Below the pieces are notes generated by a model. The model saw only the letters and a program-made list of their open reading frames with translations, was not told the origin of the DNA and searched no databases. Shown here piece by piece: positions 25,283 through 34,616 of a DNA stretch of 64,000 nt. The translations under genes and the position numbers were made by a program. The DNA comes from CATOSP01 sp965216155 (lineage in GTDB: Bacteria > Chloroflexota > Dehalococcoidia > Lucifugimonadales > UBA3495): assembly GCA_965216155.1 (NCBI GenBank), contig CBDCFD010000007.1:1612001-1676000 (forward strand). Direction: 5' to 3'. The stretch's first letter is position 1. Each line of letters opens with the position of its first letter.

Positions 25283-27114
25283 TTACTTGAGGACGATGGT
25301 CTCGAAGATGCTGGCTCCGCTGAGGTTTCCGTTCATGTTGGGGTTGACCTGCCACTCCGAAATCAGGTCGGTGTTGTACATGACGTGGAAGGGGACCTCG
25401 ATGAAGCAAGGCTGCACCATCTGTTTGTAGACGTGGTCGAAGTACTCTTCGGCCATTGCCAACCGTTTGTCGGCGTCGTTCTCCGCGTTCATCTTGAACA
25501 GGTGCTGGGTGTAGAAGGGGTCCTCGAACCCGGGGCCCCAGCCTCCGTCGGTAAGGGCGCTGCCCTGGAAGCCCTTGGGCCAGTGGACGGGGAACCCGGT
25601 CTTGCCTTCATCGTCGGCGCTGGCGTAAATCTGGGTGTTAGTGCGCTACACCAGCGTCGGGCGGAATTTGGTGTAGATTATCCTGTCCACAGTGGTTTTG
25701 ATGTTGAGGTGCTTGAGCCAGAGGCCCGCTACGGCGTCGCCGTACTCGGCGGTGAACCCGCCGGGGCCACCCACAACTCAGCCTCGAATCCGTCGGGATA
25801 ACCGGCTTCGGTCAGCATCTGCTTGGCCTTTACCGGGTCGAAGGGAATCTCCCACTTGTCCTGCCAGCCGGGCTGGTTGATGGAAATCTGTATCAGGTAG
25901 CAGACATCGCCCAAGCCCTCAACCAGGCTGTTGTTCAGCGCCTCGCGGTCTACGGCCAGAGACATGGCCCATCTGACCTTTCGGGCGTTTTCCATCGACT
26001 CGGGGTCGTCGACAAAGCCTATCCACGGCTTCGCTGTCCTCGGGCGGCTCAGGGCCTGCTTGCTGATGGGATGCTCGGTCTCCCAGTAGTTGCCGGAGAA
26101 GAACACGCCGCGCTCGTGGGCCAGGCCGTTGTCCCGCTGGAGTTCGAAGTTGCCCTCCCTCTGCAACCGGACCACGTCCTTGAAAGGCAACTCACCGGCG
26201 ATTTGGGCCTCGCCCGTCTCCAGCATCGCCGTGCGGGATGCAGCTTCGGGGATGTCCAGGACTATGACCTCTTTGATGGCGGGAACCTTGCGCCAATGCT
26301 CGGTGACCGAGTGGGCGCGGAGGACTTCGCTCTTCTTCCAATCGTCGAAGATGAACGGGCCGGTGCCGATGTAGATTTCGCGCATTCCGTCTGGCCCGTA
26401 CTGGTCAAAGACCTTCTTGGACGTGATGCCTGCGCTCTGGTAGAAGGGTCCCATGTACCGAAGGGGCATGGCCTGGTGGAACAAAGTGAAATTGAACCGC
26501 GCCGTGTAGGGGTCGAGGGCCTCCACCTCGGCAATCAGGGGAGCGAAGTCCCCGGCCTGACCGTGGATGCTCTCGGGAGTGGTGAAGGCGTTGGCGTCGT
26601 TGTAGCTGAAGGCCACGTCCTCGGCCGTCATCTCACCCCAATCGCCGTGGAACATCACGCCTTTGCGGAGCTTGAAGTCCATGTACTTCTGGTCTGGGGA
26701 AATCTCCCATGACTCGGCGAGCAGCGGGGTGTTCTGCGGGTCGAGCGCCCCGCCCGGTCCGGCTTTGACGCCGGTCAGGGTCTCGGTAATGGCCAACTGG
26801 TAGATGGTCTCCGAGCAGCCGGCGGTGCAGAACCGGGGAGTGCCGGCCCCGGACCGCAGGTTCCGCGAGGCGACGGTGATGGTCCCGGCCTGCTACATCA
26901 TCATGTCCGTCTTTTCCATAGCCTTGGTGGCCTCGGCCATCGGAACCTCGGTAGCCTCCATTTTCTCCGATGTGTCCGGAGCCGTTGTTGCCGCCACTCC
27001 CGGAGTGAACCGGGGGGCGGGTTCAACCGTCGCCGAACCACCGCAGGCGATTATTGCTCCAAGGGTCATCAGTAACCCTACCAATAAGAGAAATCCAATT
27101 GGGACTCGTGGCAT
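25283..27114 (-). pseudogene. Peptide-binding lipoprotein of the ABC transporter, broken by two amber codons and a frameshift
   Basis: An extracellular solute-binding protein (family 5) that should deliver peptide to the permease. The N-terminus at 27114 is a lipoprotein signal (FLLLVGLLMTLGAIIACGG) with a short linker ending in DMMM. An in-frame TAG (26893-26895) follows, and the frame then continues QAGTITVASRNLRSG through the mature domain (TETLTGVKAG, LAESWEISPDQKYMDFKLRKGVMFHGDW, GTGPFIFDDWKKSE). Near 25770 one base seems missing in the run before TTCACCGCCGAGTACGGCG. After the shift the frame reads GFTAEYGDAVAGLWLKHLNI and meets a second TAG after FRPTLV, then stays open to 25283. It is either a decayed gene or an assembly with several errors. 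All downstream transporter genes are intact. Confidence 0.85.
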
Positions 27115-27513
27115 CTCCTTTTTCCTCCTGCTAGTTTCTCTAGCATTATGATTGCGGACCGTTTTCGGCCCATGACGAAATTTTTTAACATGCCCTTTTA
27201 GAGTTTGTCAATGGCCGAATCGTCATTTCTGAACTGATTGTGTACGTATGTAACGCTTGTATGGATGTATTACCTTCGGCTACGGCATGTGATAAAACGA
27301 AGCTATACCAAAACAGGAACGAAATTCGTAGCGTCGCTCAGGGGCACGATTGTTCTTCGCCCACTCTTTACCGTCTCCTGCCCGCCAAGGGCCCGCCCGC
27401 GCGGACAAGCGGGCGGGACGCCCGTGTTCCGGCGGAGCGCCGGGCGGCCCCAAAGGCGAAGTCCCGGCCAGTCTTGATCTTGGAGAATTCCGACATTGCT
27501 TTCCGCAGTAGCC
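27115..27513. other. Intergenic region with promoter and GC-rich hairpins
   Basis: About 400 bases without a supported gene. The left part is AT-rich and holds a minus-strand promoter. At 27391-27445 there are two neighbouring GC-rich hairpins: CCCGCCCGC pairs with GCGGGCGGG, and CGCCCG pairs with CGGGCG. They resemble a dispersed repeat, but no second copy was found in the window. Confidence 0.55.
27183..27211 (-). promoter_or_regulatory. Probable promoter of the dipeptide ABC operon
   Basis: On the minus strand a perfect TTGACA (27206-27211) is followed after 17 bases by TTAAAA (27183-27188). This lies about 70 bases upstream of the binding-protein start. The -10 match is moderate. Confidence 0.5.
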
Positions 27514-27921
27514 ATGACAATCCGGGCCGCTTTCGGCATCCTGTTAGGTCTCTTCCTGGGCGCAATAGGACTCTACATCGGCTGGTTTATCACCCCTCCG
27601 GGGCCAACGCTCCCGACGGGCTTGCTGGTGACCTTCTGCGGTTTGGGCGCGGGCATTGGGGGATTTCTCAGCTACTTCAAGCCCGAAGTTCCTTCAACCG
27701 TAAACATCCTGAACCTGTCGATAGCCCTGACCGGAGGTATCGTGGGGGCCTGGGTTGGCTGGAGCCTCGGTGACCTCATATACCCGGAGGGTGTGTACAA
27801 CCCGGCCGCACCCATAAGGAAGCCTCCTTTTGTAGTCTCCGTGGTGGGCGCCAGCGTGGGCGCCAACATCCTGTCATGGTGTTTCTACACCTACCGGCTG
27901 TTTCGTCACCGGGAGATTTAA
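27514..27921 (+). CDS. Hypothetical membrane protein
   Basis: 135 residues with four hydrophobic stretches, roughly 5-25 (GILLGLFLGAIGLYIGWFI), 34-52, 65-85 and 107-126. There are many glycines and a short arginine-rich cytoplasmic tail (YRLFRHREI). The family is not recognised. The ATG at 27514 is chosen; a TTG 18 bases earlier is in frame. It lies alone between the divergent ABC operon and the TPP enzyme. The function cannot be inferred. Confidence 0.65.
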   Translation: MTIRAAFGILLGLFLGAIGLYIGWFITPPGPTLPTGLLVTFCGLGAGIGGFLSYFKPEVPSTVNILNLSIALTGGIVGAWVGWSLGDLIYPEGVYNPAAPIRKPPFVVSVVGASVGANILSWCFYTYRLFRHREI

Positions 27922-28098
27922 GCGCCGTCACTTGCCGCCGTCGTCTTTTAGTGAAGGTGGTATACTTTCCCTGGTTTGAGACAGTGGCGCGACCGCACGG
28001 CCACGCTTCGGTGAATGCTTTGGCGTACCCGTGCGCGTCTGACAAGCGGTAATCGCCGTGCCACTGGACCCGGCCACATCCGGGAAGGAGGTCCGCCA

Positions 28099-29745
28099 GT
28101 GCAGACTATTGACGCCATCGCTGAGATTCTGAAGAGGGAGGGAGTGGAGTACCTGAGTTGCTTCCCCACGACCCCCGTCATCGAGGCCGCGGCAATCGCG
28201 GGGATCCGTCCAATAATCTGCCGCCAGGAACGGGTGGGCGTTGGGATAGCAGATGGTTACAGCCGCGTGACCAACGGGGAGAAGATGGGCGTGTTCGCCA
28301 TGCAGTATGGCCCCGGCGCTGAAAATGCGTACTCCGGTGTGGCAACCGCATACTCCGATTCCGTCCCATTGCTTCTACTTCCTCTTGGGCACCCCAGGGA
28401 GCGCCAGGGAATTCTCCCCCACTTTAACTCGATGACGAGCTACGCGGGAGTTACCAAGTACATTGAACAGGTCAACATCGCGGACAGGACCTCCCAGGTG
28501 ATGCGCCGGGCCTTTGCCGCGCTGCGCCAGGGACGCTCCGGCCCGGTGATGGTGGAGATTCCCGCGGACATAGCCTTGGAAGAGGTCTCAGAGGAGGCCT
28601 TTTACTATCAACCCAGCAGGACTCTGGCGGCCCAGGGCAACCCTCGGGACATCGAGGCCGCAGCCACGGCTCTCTGCCAGGCCAGGCACCCTGTGATCCA
28701 CGCCGGCCAGGGAGTCCTTTACGCCCAGGCTACTGACGATCTGGTGGAGTTGGCCGAACTGCTCAAGGCCCCCGTTATGTCAACTCTGTTGGGCAAGAGC
28801 GCCTTTCCTGAGACTCATCCGCTGGCTTTGGGCAGCGGCTCCGGGAGCATGTCGCGCCCGGTATACCACTTCGTAGGAAGGTCCGACCTCATCTTTGGCA
28901 TAGGCGCCAGCTTTACCAAGCACGGGATGTCGATGAACTTGCCCGCCGGCCGCACCTTGATCCAGGCTACCAACGACGCAAGGGACATCAACAAGGACTA
29001 TAACGTCGACTACCCTATCGTCGGCGACGCGAAACTCGTGCTGCGCCAGATGATCGAAGCCTGCCGGGAGATCGTCGGGAACAGCCGGGACGGCGACGAG
29101 ACAGTTGCCAGCGAGATCAGGTCCGAGCGCGATGCCTGGCTCGTCGAATGGCGGCCCAAACTCAGCAACAACGAAGCGCCCATCAACCCGTACCGTGTTA
29201 TCTGGGACTTCATGCACACTATTCCACCTGAAGACGCCATCGTAACCCATGATTCGGGCAGCCCGCGCGACCAGATTACGCCTTTCTACCGTTCAAACGG
29301 GCCCCGGACCTACCTGGGTTGGGGCAAGTCTCACGGGTTGGGCACTGGGCTGGGACTTACGATCGGCGCAAAGCTGGCGGCACCGGAAAAGGTCTGCGTC
29401 AACTTCATGGGTGACGCCGCATTCGGCATGACCGGCCTCGACTTCGAGACCGCGGTGCGCTCCGGCCTCCCGATCATCACCGTGGTCCTGAACAACTCCA
29501 CGATGGCTGTGGAGACCAGGGCAATGGAGGACTCGCACCGTCTTTACAACAGCCGCGACCTGGGCGGCAATTACGCTGACATGGGCCGGGCAATGGGCGG
29601 CTACGCCGAGCGTATCGAGGACCCGTCGGAGGTGTCAGCGGCTTTCCAACGCGCCCGGCGCGTCACGGAAGAGGAAGGCAGGGCGGTCTTGCTGGAGTTC
29701 ATTACCAGCGCCGAGACGGAGACTTCCCACCGAAGGGCGTTTTAA
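28099..29745 (+). CDS. Acetolactate-synthase-like TPP-dependent enzyme
   Basis: A 548-residue, three-domain TPP enzyme. N-terminal pyrimidine domain: EGVEYLSCFPTTPVIEAAAIAGIRPIICRQERVGVGIADGYSRVT, with the activating Glu in RQERVGVG. The central domain is about 190-330. The C-terminal diphosphate domain has the Mg motif NFMGDAAFGMTGLDFETAVRSGLPIITVVLNNSTM. The start is GTG at 28099, with GGAGG 8 bases upstream. It lacks the quinone or FAD specifics needed to call oxidase or acetolactate synthase. Benzoylformate decarboxylase-like, oxalyl-CoA-like or 2-hydroxyacyl-CoA lyase activity are all possible. It is followed by a small alpha/beta-barrel protein and a CaiB pair on the same strand. Confidence 0.88.
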   Translation: MQTIDAIAEILKREGVEYLSCFPTTPVIEAAAIAGIRPIICRQERVGVGIADGYSRVTNGEKMGVFAMQYGPGAENAYSGVATAYSDSVPLLLLPLGHPRERQGILPHFNSMTSYAGVTKYIEQVNIADRTSQVMRRAFAALRQGRSGPVMVEIPADIALEEVSEEAFYYQPSRTLAAQGNPRDIEAAATALCQARHPVIHAGQGVLYAQATDDLVELAELLKAPVMSTLLGKSAFPETHPLALGSGSGSMSRPVYHFVGRSDLIFGIGASFTKHGMSMNLPAGRTLIQATNDARDINKDYNVDYPIVGDAKLVLRQMIEACREIVGNSRDGDETVASEIRSERDAWLVEWRPKLSNNEAPINPYRVIWDFMHTIPPEDAIVTHDSGSPRDQITPFYRSNGPRTYLGWGKSHGLGTGLGLTIGAKLAAPEKVCVNFMGDAAFGMTGLDFETAVRSGLPIITVVLNNSTMAVETRAMEDSHRLYNSRDLGGNYADMGRAMGGYAERIEDPSEVSAAFQRARRVTEEEGRAVLLEFITSAETETSHRRAF

Positions 29746-29875
29746 GGGGTTGATTGCACAATTCCCGCGCACCCCGCGCGGAATACCCACGGGCCATACT
29801 CGTCACCCGTGTCAGGTCTGGTGATTCCCACGGGCAACCGACGTTCGCCGGCAATTTGGTCCAGGAGTCTTCGTT

Positions 29876-30238
29876 ATGGCTTTGCGTTCCAAATACCTAT
29901 TCATCGCCAGCATGGACGTGGACCCCGAAAAGGATCCTCTATTTGATGAGGTTTACAACACCGAGCATTGCCCGCTGCTTTCCGAAGTACCGGGTGTAGT
30001 CTCGGTTTCCCGGTTTGAGACCCAGCCCCTGACTATGATCATGGGAGGGGAGACCAGGATGATCGTGATCGAAAACGAGCCGAAGCACCACGCGCTATAC
30101 GAGCTTGAAAGCCCGGAAGTCCTGACCAGCAAAGAATGGTCCGACGCGGTGGACAGCGGGCGGTGGCCGGACCAGGTCAGGCCCTATACCAAGAACCGCC
30201 GCCACGTGCTGCTGCGTCTGACCTACCCGGAAAGCTAA
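29876..30238 (+). CDS. Small dimeric alpha/beta-barrel-like protein
   Basis: 120 residues, beginning ALRSKYLFIASMDVDPEKDPLFDEVYNTEHCPLLSEVPGVVSVSRFETQ. This resembles EthD/DUF4286-type ferredoxin-like barrels that bind small substrates or act as isomerases or monooxygenases. A conserved-looking Y-N-T-E-H motif sits where the family often has catalytic or binding residues. AGGAG lies 9 bases before the ATG. It sits between a TPP enzyme and a CoA-transferase pair, so a role in the same catabolic route is plausible but unproven. Confidence 0.65.
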   Translation: MALRSKYLFIASMDVDPEKDPLFDEVYNTEHCPLLSEVPGVVSVSRFETQPLTMIMGGETRMIVIENEPKHHALYELESPEVLTSKEWSDAVDSGRWPDQVRPYTKNRRHVLLRLTYPES

Positions 30239-30323
30239 CCTCGCGACCGGAGCCGTCCCGGTCAGGTTTCCGTAGATTCAGGGGTAGGAGCCCCGGCCAT
30301 ACTGTTTCGGGAGAGTAACTGCG

Positions 30324-31523
30324 ATGCCCGGTGGAGCCCTCGAAGGAGTGAAGGTGTTGGACCTCACCCATCACGTCGCCGGCCCCTGGTGTGCCAAGCT
30401 GTTGGCCGACTACGGGGCTGACGTACTTAAAGTCGAACGCCCCGAGGGTGATCCGGCGCGCCGGATGCCTCCCTTCTACCACGACGAGGTCGACGCCGAG
30501 AAAAGCCTGCTATTCCATTACCTGAACACCAATAAACGAGGAGTCACGCTGAACCTGAAGACCCGGCGGGGCTGCCAAATGCTCAAGGAACTGGCGGCGG
30601 ACGCCGATATCCTGGTCGAGAACTTCTCCCCGAGGGTCATGCCGTCCCTGGGGCTGGATTTCGAAACGCTTCTCCAGGTAAATCCCGCCCTGGTCATGGT
30701 CTCCATCTCCAACTTCGGTCAGACGGGTCCCTACCGTGACTACCGCGCGACCGATATCGTAGAATACGCTCTGGGCGGTCTGATGTACATATTTGGGGCT
30801 TACGACCGCGAGCCTCTTAAACATGCCCTGCACCAGGCCCAATTCAAGGCCGGCACCGACGCGGCCTCGGCTTCCCTGATGGCTTTCTACCACCAGCAAC
30901 TGTCCGGACAAGGCCAACATGTGGACGTCTCGGTCCATGAGTGCGTGGCTTCAGGGCTCCGCGACGTGGTCAACAACTACACCTACACCGGTGCCGTGCG
31001 GCGGCGGCAGCCCAACCACAGCGGGGACTTGACCCGGCCGCGGGCGACTTCAGACGGATATATCCTCCCCAACCCCGGTATATCTGCGGGCCTCAACTGG
31101 CAGCTTGTGGTGGATTTCCTGGACGCCCCCGAACTCGCCGACGACAAGTTCAACAGCCCCTCCGCAAGGTTGGCAAACGCCGAGGAGTTGGGCCGTATTC
31201 TCGACGACCGCTTCCGCACGCAGCAAAAAGCCGATGTGTTTCACGCCGCCCACGAGCGCCGCTTCATCTATGGAATGATTCAATCCCCCGAGGATGTGTT
31301 GTCTGACCCACAGCTCGAGGCCCGGGGGTTCTTCGTGGAAGTCGAGCATCCAGCCACCGGGCCAGTCCGATATCCCGGGGCTCCCTTTATATTTAACGGC
31401 ACTCCCTGGGAGATACGCGCCCCGGCCCCGGCGCTGGGCCAGGACAACCAAGCGGTGCTGGGTGAACAGCTTGGCAACACCAACACAGAACTCTCCCGCA
31501 TGAGGGCACTTGGAGTAATCTGA
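30324..31523 (+). CDS. CaiB/BaiF CoA-transferase, Asp-less partner
   Basis: This 399-residue type III CoA-transferase fold opens LEGVKVLDLTHHVAGPWCAKLLADYGADVLKVERPEGDP. It continues with NTNKRGVTLNLKTRRG, ILVENFSPRVMPSLGLDF and SISNFGQTGPYRDYRATD. At the position of the catalytic aspartate it reads LHQAQFKAGTDAASASLMAF, so the nucleophile appears to be missing. The next gene starts 3 bases after this stop and keeps the Asp. The two probably form a BbsEF-like heteromer in which this is the structural subunit. GGGAGAG precedes the ATG. Substrate unknown. Confidence 0.9.
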   Translation: MPGGALEGVKVLDLTHHVAGPWCAKLLADYGADVLKVERPEGDPARRMPPFYHDEVDAEKSLLFHYLNTNKRGVTLNLKTRRGCQMLKELAADADILVENFSPRVMPSLGLDFETLLQVNPALVMVSISNFGQTGPYRDYRATDIVEYALGGLMYIFGAYDREPLKHALHQAQFKAGTDAASASLMAFYHQQLSGQGQHVDVSVHECVASGLRDVVNNYTYTGAVRRRQPNHSGDLTRPRATSDGYILPNPGISAGLNWQLVVDFLDAPELADDKFNSPSARLANAEELGRILDDRFRTQQKADVFHAAHERRFIYGMIQSPEDVLSDPQLEARGFFVEVEHPATGPVRYPGAPFIFNGTPWEIRAPAPALGQDNQAVLGEQLGNTNTELSRMRALGVI

Positions 31524-31525
31524 GA

Positions 31526-32884
31526 ATGGCAGGACCGCTGGCCGGTGTCAGGATCATAGAAATGGGGCAACTTATCGCCATCCCCTGGGCGATGAAGATG
31601 TTGGCCGACATGGGGGCCCAGGTGATCCGCTTCGAGTCCTGTCAGCGGATGGAGGGCTACCGCGGGGACTCCTTATATAAGAACGACATTGAAGGAGAGG
31701 CCTGGAACCGCGGCGCGAACTTCTACGAGCATAACCGGAATAAGTTGGGAATAACCCTGGACCTGAGCAAACCTCGGGGACTGGAAATTCTAAGGGAATT
31801 GATCGCAGTAACCGATGTATTCGCCGAGAACTTCACCCCCAGGGTAATCAAGAACTTCCAGCTAGAGTACGAAGACCTCCGGAAGATCAAGCCCGACATC
31901 ATCATGGTGTCGTCCACGGGTTACGGATTTACAGGTCCATGGGCCAACTACGGCGCCACGGGACCCGCCACCGAAGGGGCTTCGGGGCTGGCCTACATGA
32001 GCGGCTATGCCGATGGGCCTCCGGCGCAGCCGGAAATCCCCTACACCGACTACACTGCCGCAGAGCACACGGTTTTCGCGGTAATGGCGGCATTGGTCCA
32101 CCGGTTGCGGACCGGGAAAGGCCAATTCGTCGACGTATCCCAAACCCAGACCGCTGCCGTCACGGCGCCGGAGCCGCTGCTGGACTTCGCCGTCAATGGG
32201 AGAATGGGCGCCCGGTTGGGTAACGGGCATCCGAGCATGGCGCCCCACGGTTGCTATCCCTGCCAGGGAGACGACCGGTGGATTACCATAGCGGTCGAGA
32301 ACGACTCGCAGTGGCAAGGCTTATGCGCGGCGATTGGGCAGGACTTATGGGCCGAGGACTCCAGGTTCGCCGACTCGCTGAACCGCTGGCGCAACCGGGC
32401 CGAACTGGACGAGTTGATTAGCACGGTAACGCCGGAATGGGACGCCCGCCAGCTAATGCGGGAGCTCCAGGCTTCCGGGGTTGCCGCGGGAGCCGTGCTG
32501 GACGCGAAAGACCTGCTGTTCGACCCTCACCTGCGGGAGCGGGGATTCTACGAGGTTATCTCGCACCACCCCAGCACTGGAATGCCGGCGCTTCCCTACG
32601 CCAGCCGCCCCTGGAAGCTCTCCCTGACCCCGCCGGTGGACAGAAAAGCCGGCCCGATAATGGGCGAACACAACAGCCAGGTCTTGTCGGAACTGTTGGG
32701 CCATTCAAAGGAAGAGTTGGCTGCTCTGGAAGAAGAGGGGATCATAGGTTACGCGCCTTCCACGCCCCGGGCCGTGCAACGCCCCTCCCTCGACGAACAG
32801 GTGCGTCAAGGCCGGATGCAGCGTTACGAGACAGACTTCGAAGAGCAAGTAGCCCGCGCTTTCCCGCCTCCCGAATCGGCTTAG
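31526..32884 (+). CDS. CaiB/BaiF CoA-transferase, catalytic partner
   Basis: This 452-residue type III CoA-transferase opens LAGVRIIEMGQLIAIPWAMKMLADMGAQVIRFES. The catalytic aspartate fits D175 in IPYTDYTAAEHTVFAVMAALVHRLRTGKGQFVDVSQ. Its C-terminus is longer than the family by about 45 residues and rich in charge. It is coupled to the Asp-less partner (gap of 2 bases, GGAG in the 3' end of that gene). A CoA thioester donor and an organic acid acceptor are expected, but neither is known. Confidence 0.9.
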   Translation: MAGPLAGVRIIEMGQLIAIPWAMKMLADMGAQVIRFESCQRMEGYRGDSLYKNDIEGEAWNRGANFYEHNRNKLGITLDLSKPRGLEILRELIAVTDVFAENFTPRVIKNFQLEYEDLRKIKPDIIMVSSTGYGFTGPWANYGATGPATEGASGLAYMSGYADGPPAQPEIPYTDYTAAEHTVFAVMAALVHRLRTGKGQFVDVSQTQTAAVTAPEPLLDFAVNGRMGARLGNGHPSMAPHGCYPCQGDDRWITIAVENDSQWQGLCAAIGQDLWAEDSRFADSLNRWRNRAELDELISTVTPEWDARQLMRELQASGVAAGAVLDAKDLLFDPHLRERGFYEVISHHPSTGMPALPYASRPWKLSLTPPVDRKAGPIMGEHNSQVLSELLGHSKEELAALEEEGIIGYAPSTPRAVQRPSLDEQVRQGRMQRYETDFEEQVARAFPPPESA

Positions 32885-32929
32885 CCCGGCCCGCTTCACC
32901 GGAGTAGCAGTCTGCGCCTGATGACTTGA

Positions 32930-32954
32930 CCCCCGCTTTCGCTAATGGGGGAGT
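32930..32954. repeat. Short hairpin repeat, copy 2
   Basis: CCCCC...GGGGG hairpin with CTTTCGCTAATGGGGGAGT at 32936-32954, matching the copy at 20763-20781 in 18 of 19 bases. It lies between the convergent CoA-transferase and leuD genes and may act as a terminator. Confidence 0.45.
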
Positions 32955-32971
32955 CGGGAATGCCCCCGCCG

Positions 32972-33568
32972 CTACAGCCCCCGGCTCGCTTCGTACGCGG
33001 TGATTTTGTCCTCGTGCTGTAGAGAAAGTCTTATGTCATCCAACCCGTTGATCAGATTATGGCGGCGGTCGGGATCGACCTCGAAAGAGATGGAGATTTC
33101 CTCATCCTCGTCCCAGAGGCGCTGACCCACAAGGTCCACCGTTATATTGACGCCGGGCTTGGACTGGGCTTTATCCATCACCAGCCGCACCTGCTCTTCG
33201 CTCAACCGCAACGGTAGCAGCCCGTTCTTAAAGCAGTTGTTGTAGAAGATGTCCGCGAAGCTGGGCGCGATTACGCACTTGATTCCATAGTCGCGCAAGG
33301 CCCAAGGCGCGTGTTCGCGGGACGAGCCGCACCCGAAGTTGGGGCCGGCAACCAGCACTTTGGCGTTGGTGTATTCGGGCTGGTTCAGCACGAACTCAGG
33401 CCGGGGGCTGCCGTCCTCGTTGTAGCGCCAGCGGGAGAACAGAGCGTCTTCAAACCCGCTGCTGGCGATGCTCTTCAGATGAAACGCCGGGATAATCTGG
33501 TCGGTGTCGACGTTGACGCGGTCCAGGGGTGCGACTACGCCGCTAAGCTCGGTAAATGGGTCCATCAT
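32972..33568 (-). CDS. leuD: 3-isopropylmalate dehydratase small subunit LeuD
   Basis: This 198-residue small subunit of isopropylmalate isomerase (leucine synthesis) has full length for the LeuD1 type. Landmarks are DRVNVDTDQIIPAFHLKSI, GPNFGCGSSREHAPWALRDYGIKCVIAPSFADIFYNNCFKNGLLPL, and a C-terminal INGLDDIRLSLQHEDKI. It belongs with leuC, also on the minus strand, but the two are separated by about 1.05 kb holding an HNH-Uma2 gene. Two ATG codons in a row occur at 33568 and 33565. Confidence 0.96.
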   Translation of the reverse strand: MMDPFTELSGVVAPLDRVNVDTDQIIPAFHLKSIASSGFEDALFSRWRYNEDGSPRPEFVLNQPEYTNAKVLVAGPNFGCGSSREHAPWALRDYGIKCVIAPSFADIFYNNCFKNGLLPLRLSEEQVRLVMDKAQSKPGVNITVDLVGQRLWDEDEEISISFEVDPDRRHNLINGLDDIRLSLQHEDKITAYEASRGL

Positions 33569-33622
33569 CTTCCTCTTTACTCAATTTGCGGGGCAGCCAC
33601 AGTTAGTCCGATGACCTGATGG

Positions 33623-34564
33623 CTACCAGATCTCTCGAGGGTCCAACTCGAAGCCGGGTAATACCGGACCGCCGGAGATGCTGGTTGGCTCTTCCAGGAC
33701 CTCGGGGACCTGGCCGGGCCGGTAGACGTAGACGCGCCGCTGTCGTGGGTCAAGCAGCCACCCCAAGCGGGCACCACATTCCATATACTCTGCCATCTTG
33801 TCCTGAACGTCACGCAGGGAGTCTGATGGGGAACGGAGTTCGAGAACAAAGTCGGGGCAGATAGGTGCGTACTTCATCCTCTCGGTCTCCGACAGGGCAT
33901 CCCAGCGTGGCCGCAAGACCCATGAGGCATCGGGGGCACGTATGGCACCGTTTGGCAAAGTGAAGCCCGCTGAAGGGCCGAAATCCAGTCCGGTCCCGTC
34001 CCGTTCAGCCCAGTTCCCTAGCCGCACGTTCAACCTGTTCTCCCTCCATCCGGTTTCTGAGCCCGCTGGTGGCATGACTACCAGTTCCTTCTTCGCGGTA
34101 AGCTCGAATCGCAAGTCCCCATTGTCGGAGCAAAACTGTAGAAACTGATCGTCGGTCATCTTCAGGGCGGCGAACCTCAGCACCAGCGGATTGGGCAGGC
34201 ACGTATCCCCCTGTGAGGGGGTTAAGGCGGCAAGCTTGGGAGACACTTCGTCCGACCAGAACTTATAGAATGTTTTGAGCCGGTCAGCTACATGCTCCCT
34301 TTTCAACTTCAGGATTTCGTCAGAGCTCTGGCCGGGCGAAAATTCCATTTTGCTCGTCGTGGAGTTGCAAAAGTTGCATGAGGTAACCAGATTCTCCAGG
34401 GAGTCTGTTCCCACGTTGCCGGCAGAACGCAGGTGATCGACATTCAATTGACGCCAGTTGCTGAAAGCGCTGCCGTCAAAGCCGCAATAGACGCAGACGA
34501 AACCGTCTCGTTTGAAGACAGCTTGGCCGTAGTCCCCAAGCGCTGTTCCCGCTAGCGTGTTCAT
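33623..34564 (-). CDS. HNH endonuclease-Uma2 (PD-(D/E)xK) fusion protein
   Basis: 313 residues. Residues about 10-70 hold an HNH zinc-finger nuclease motif: FVCVYCGFDG, LNVDHLRS, and LVTSCNFCNSTTSKM, i.e. two CxxC pairs with a central Asp-His. Residues about 125-313 form a Uma2/DUF820-type nuclease-like fold (VVMPPAGSETGWRENRLNVRLGNWAE, RAPDASWVLRPRWDALS, CPDFVLELRSPSDSLRDVQDKMAEYMECGARLGWLLDPRQRRVYVYRPG). The usual ExK is E-L-R here. The chosen ATG has GGGAG 7 bases upstream. The gene sits between leuC and leuD on the same strand. It is probably an acquired DNA-processing or selfish gene; its function is unknown. Confidence 0.82.
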   Translation of the reverse strand: MNTLAGTALGDYGQAVFKRDGFVCVYCGFDGSAFSNWRQLNVDHLRSAGNVGTDSLENLVTSCNFCNSTTSKMEFSPGQSSDEILKLKREHVADRLKTFYKFWSDEVSPKLAALTPSQGDTCLPNPLVLRFAALKMTDDQFLQFCSDNGDLRFELTAKKELVVMPPAGSETGWRENRLNVRLGNWAERDGTGLDFGPSAGFTLPNGAIRAPDASWVLRPRWDALSETERMKYAPICPDFVLELRSPSDSLRDVQDKMAEYMECGARLGWLLDPRQRRVYVYRPGQVPEVLEEPTSISGGPVLPGFELDPREIW

Positions 34565-34616
34565 TCCCATACTCCCGGGGTCAAGCCCATTCCAACCCTC
34601 ACTCCAGAATGAGCCA

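Noticed and set aside
26893..26895. TAG codons in the binding-protein gene as pyrrolysine sites
   Set aside because: They fall in a linker and at a non-catalytic position, and a frameshift is also present; decay or error is simpler.
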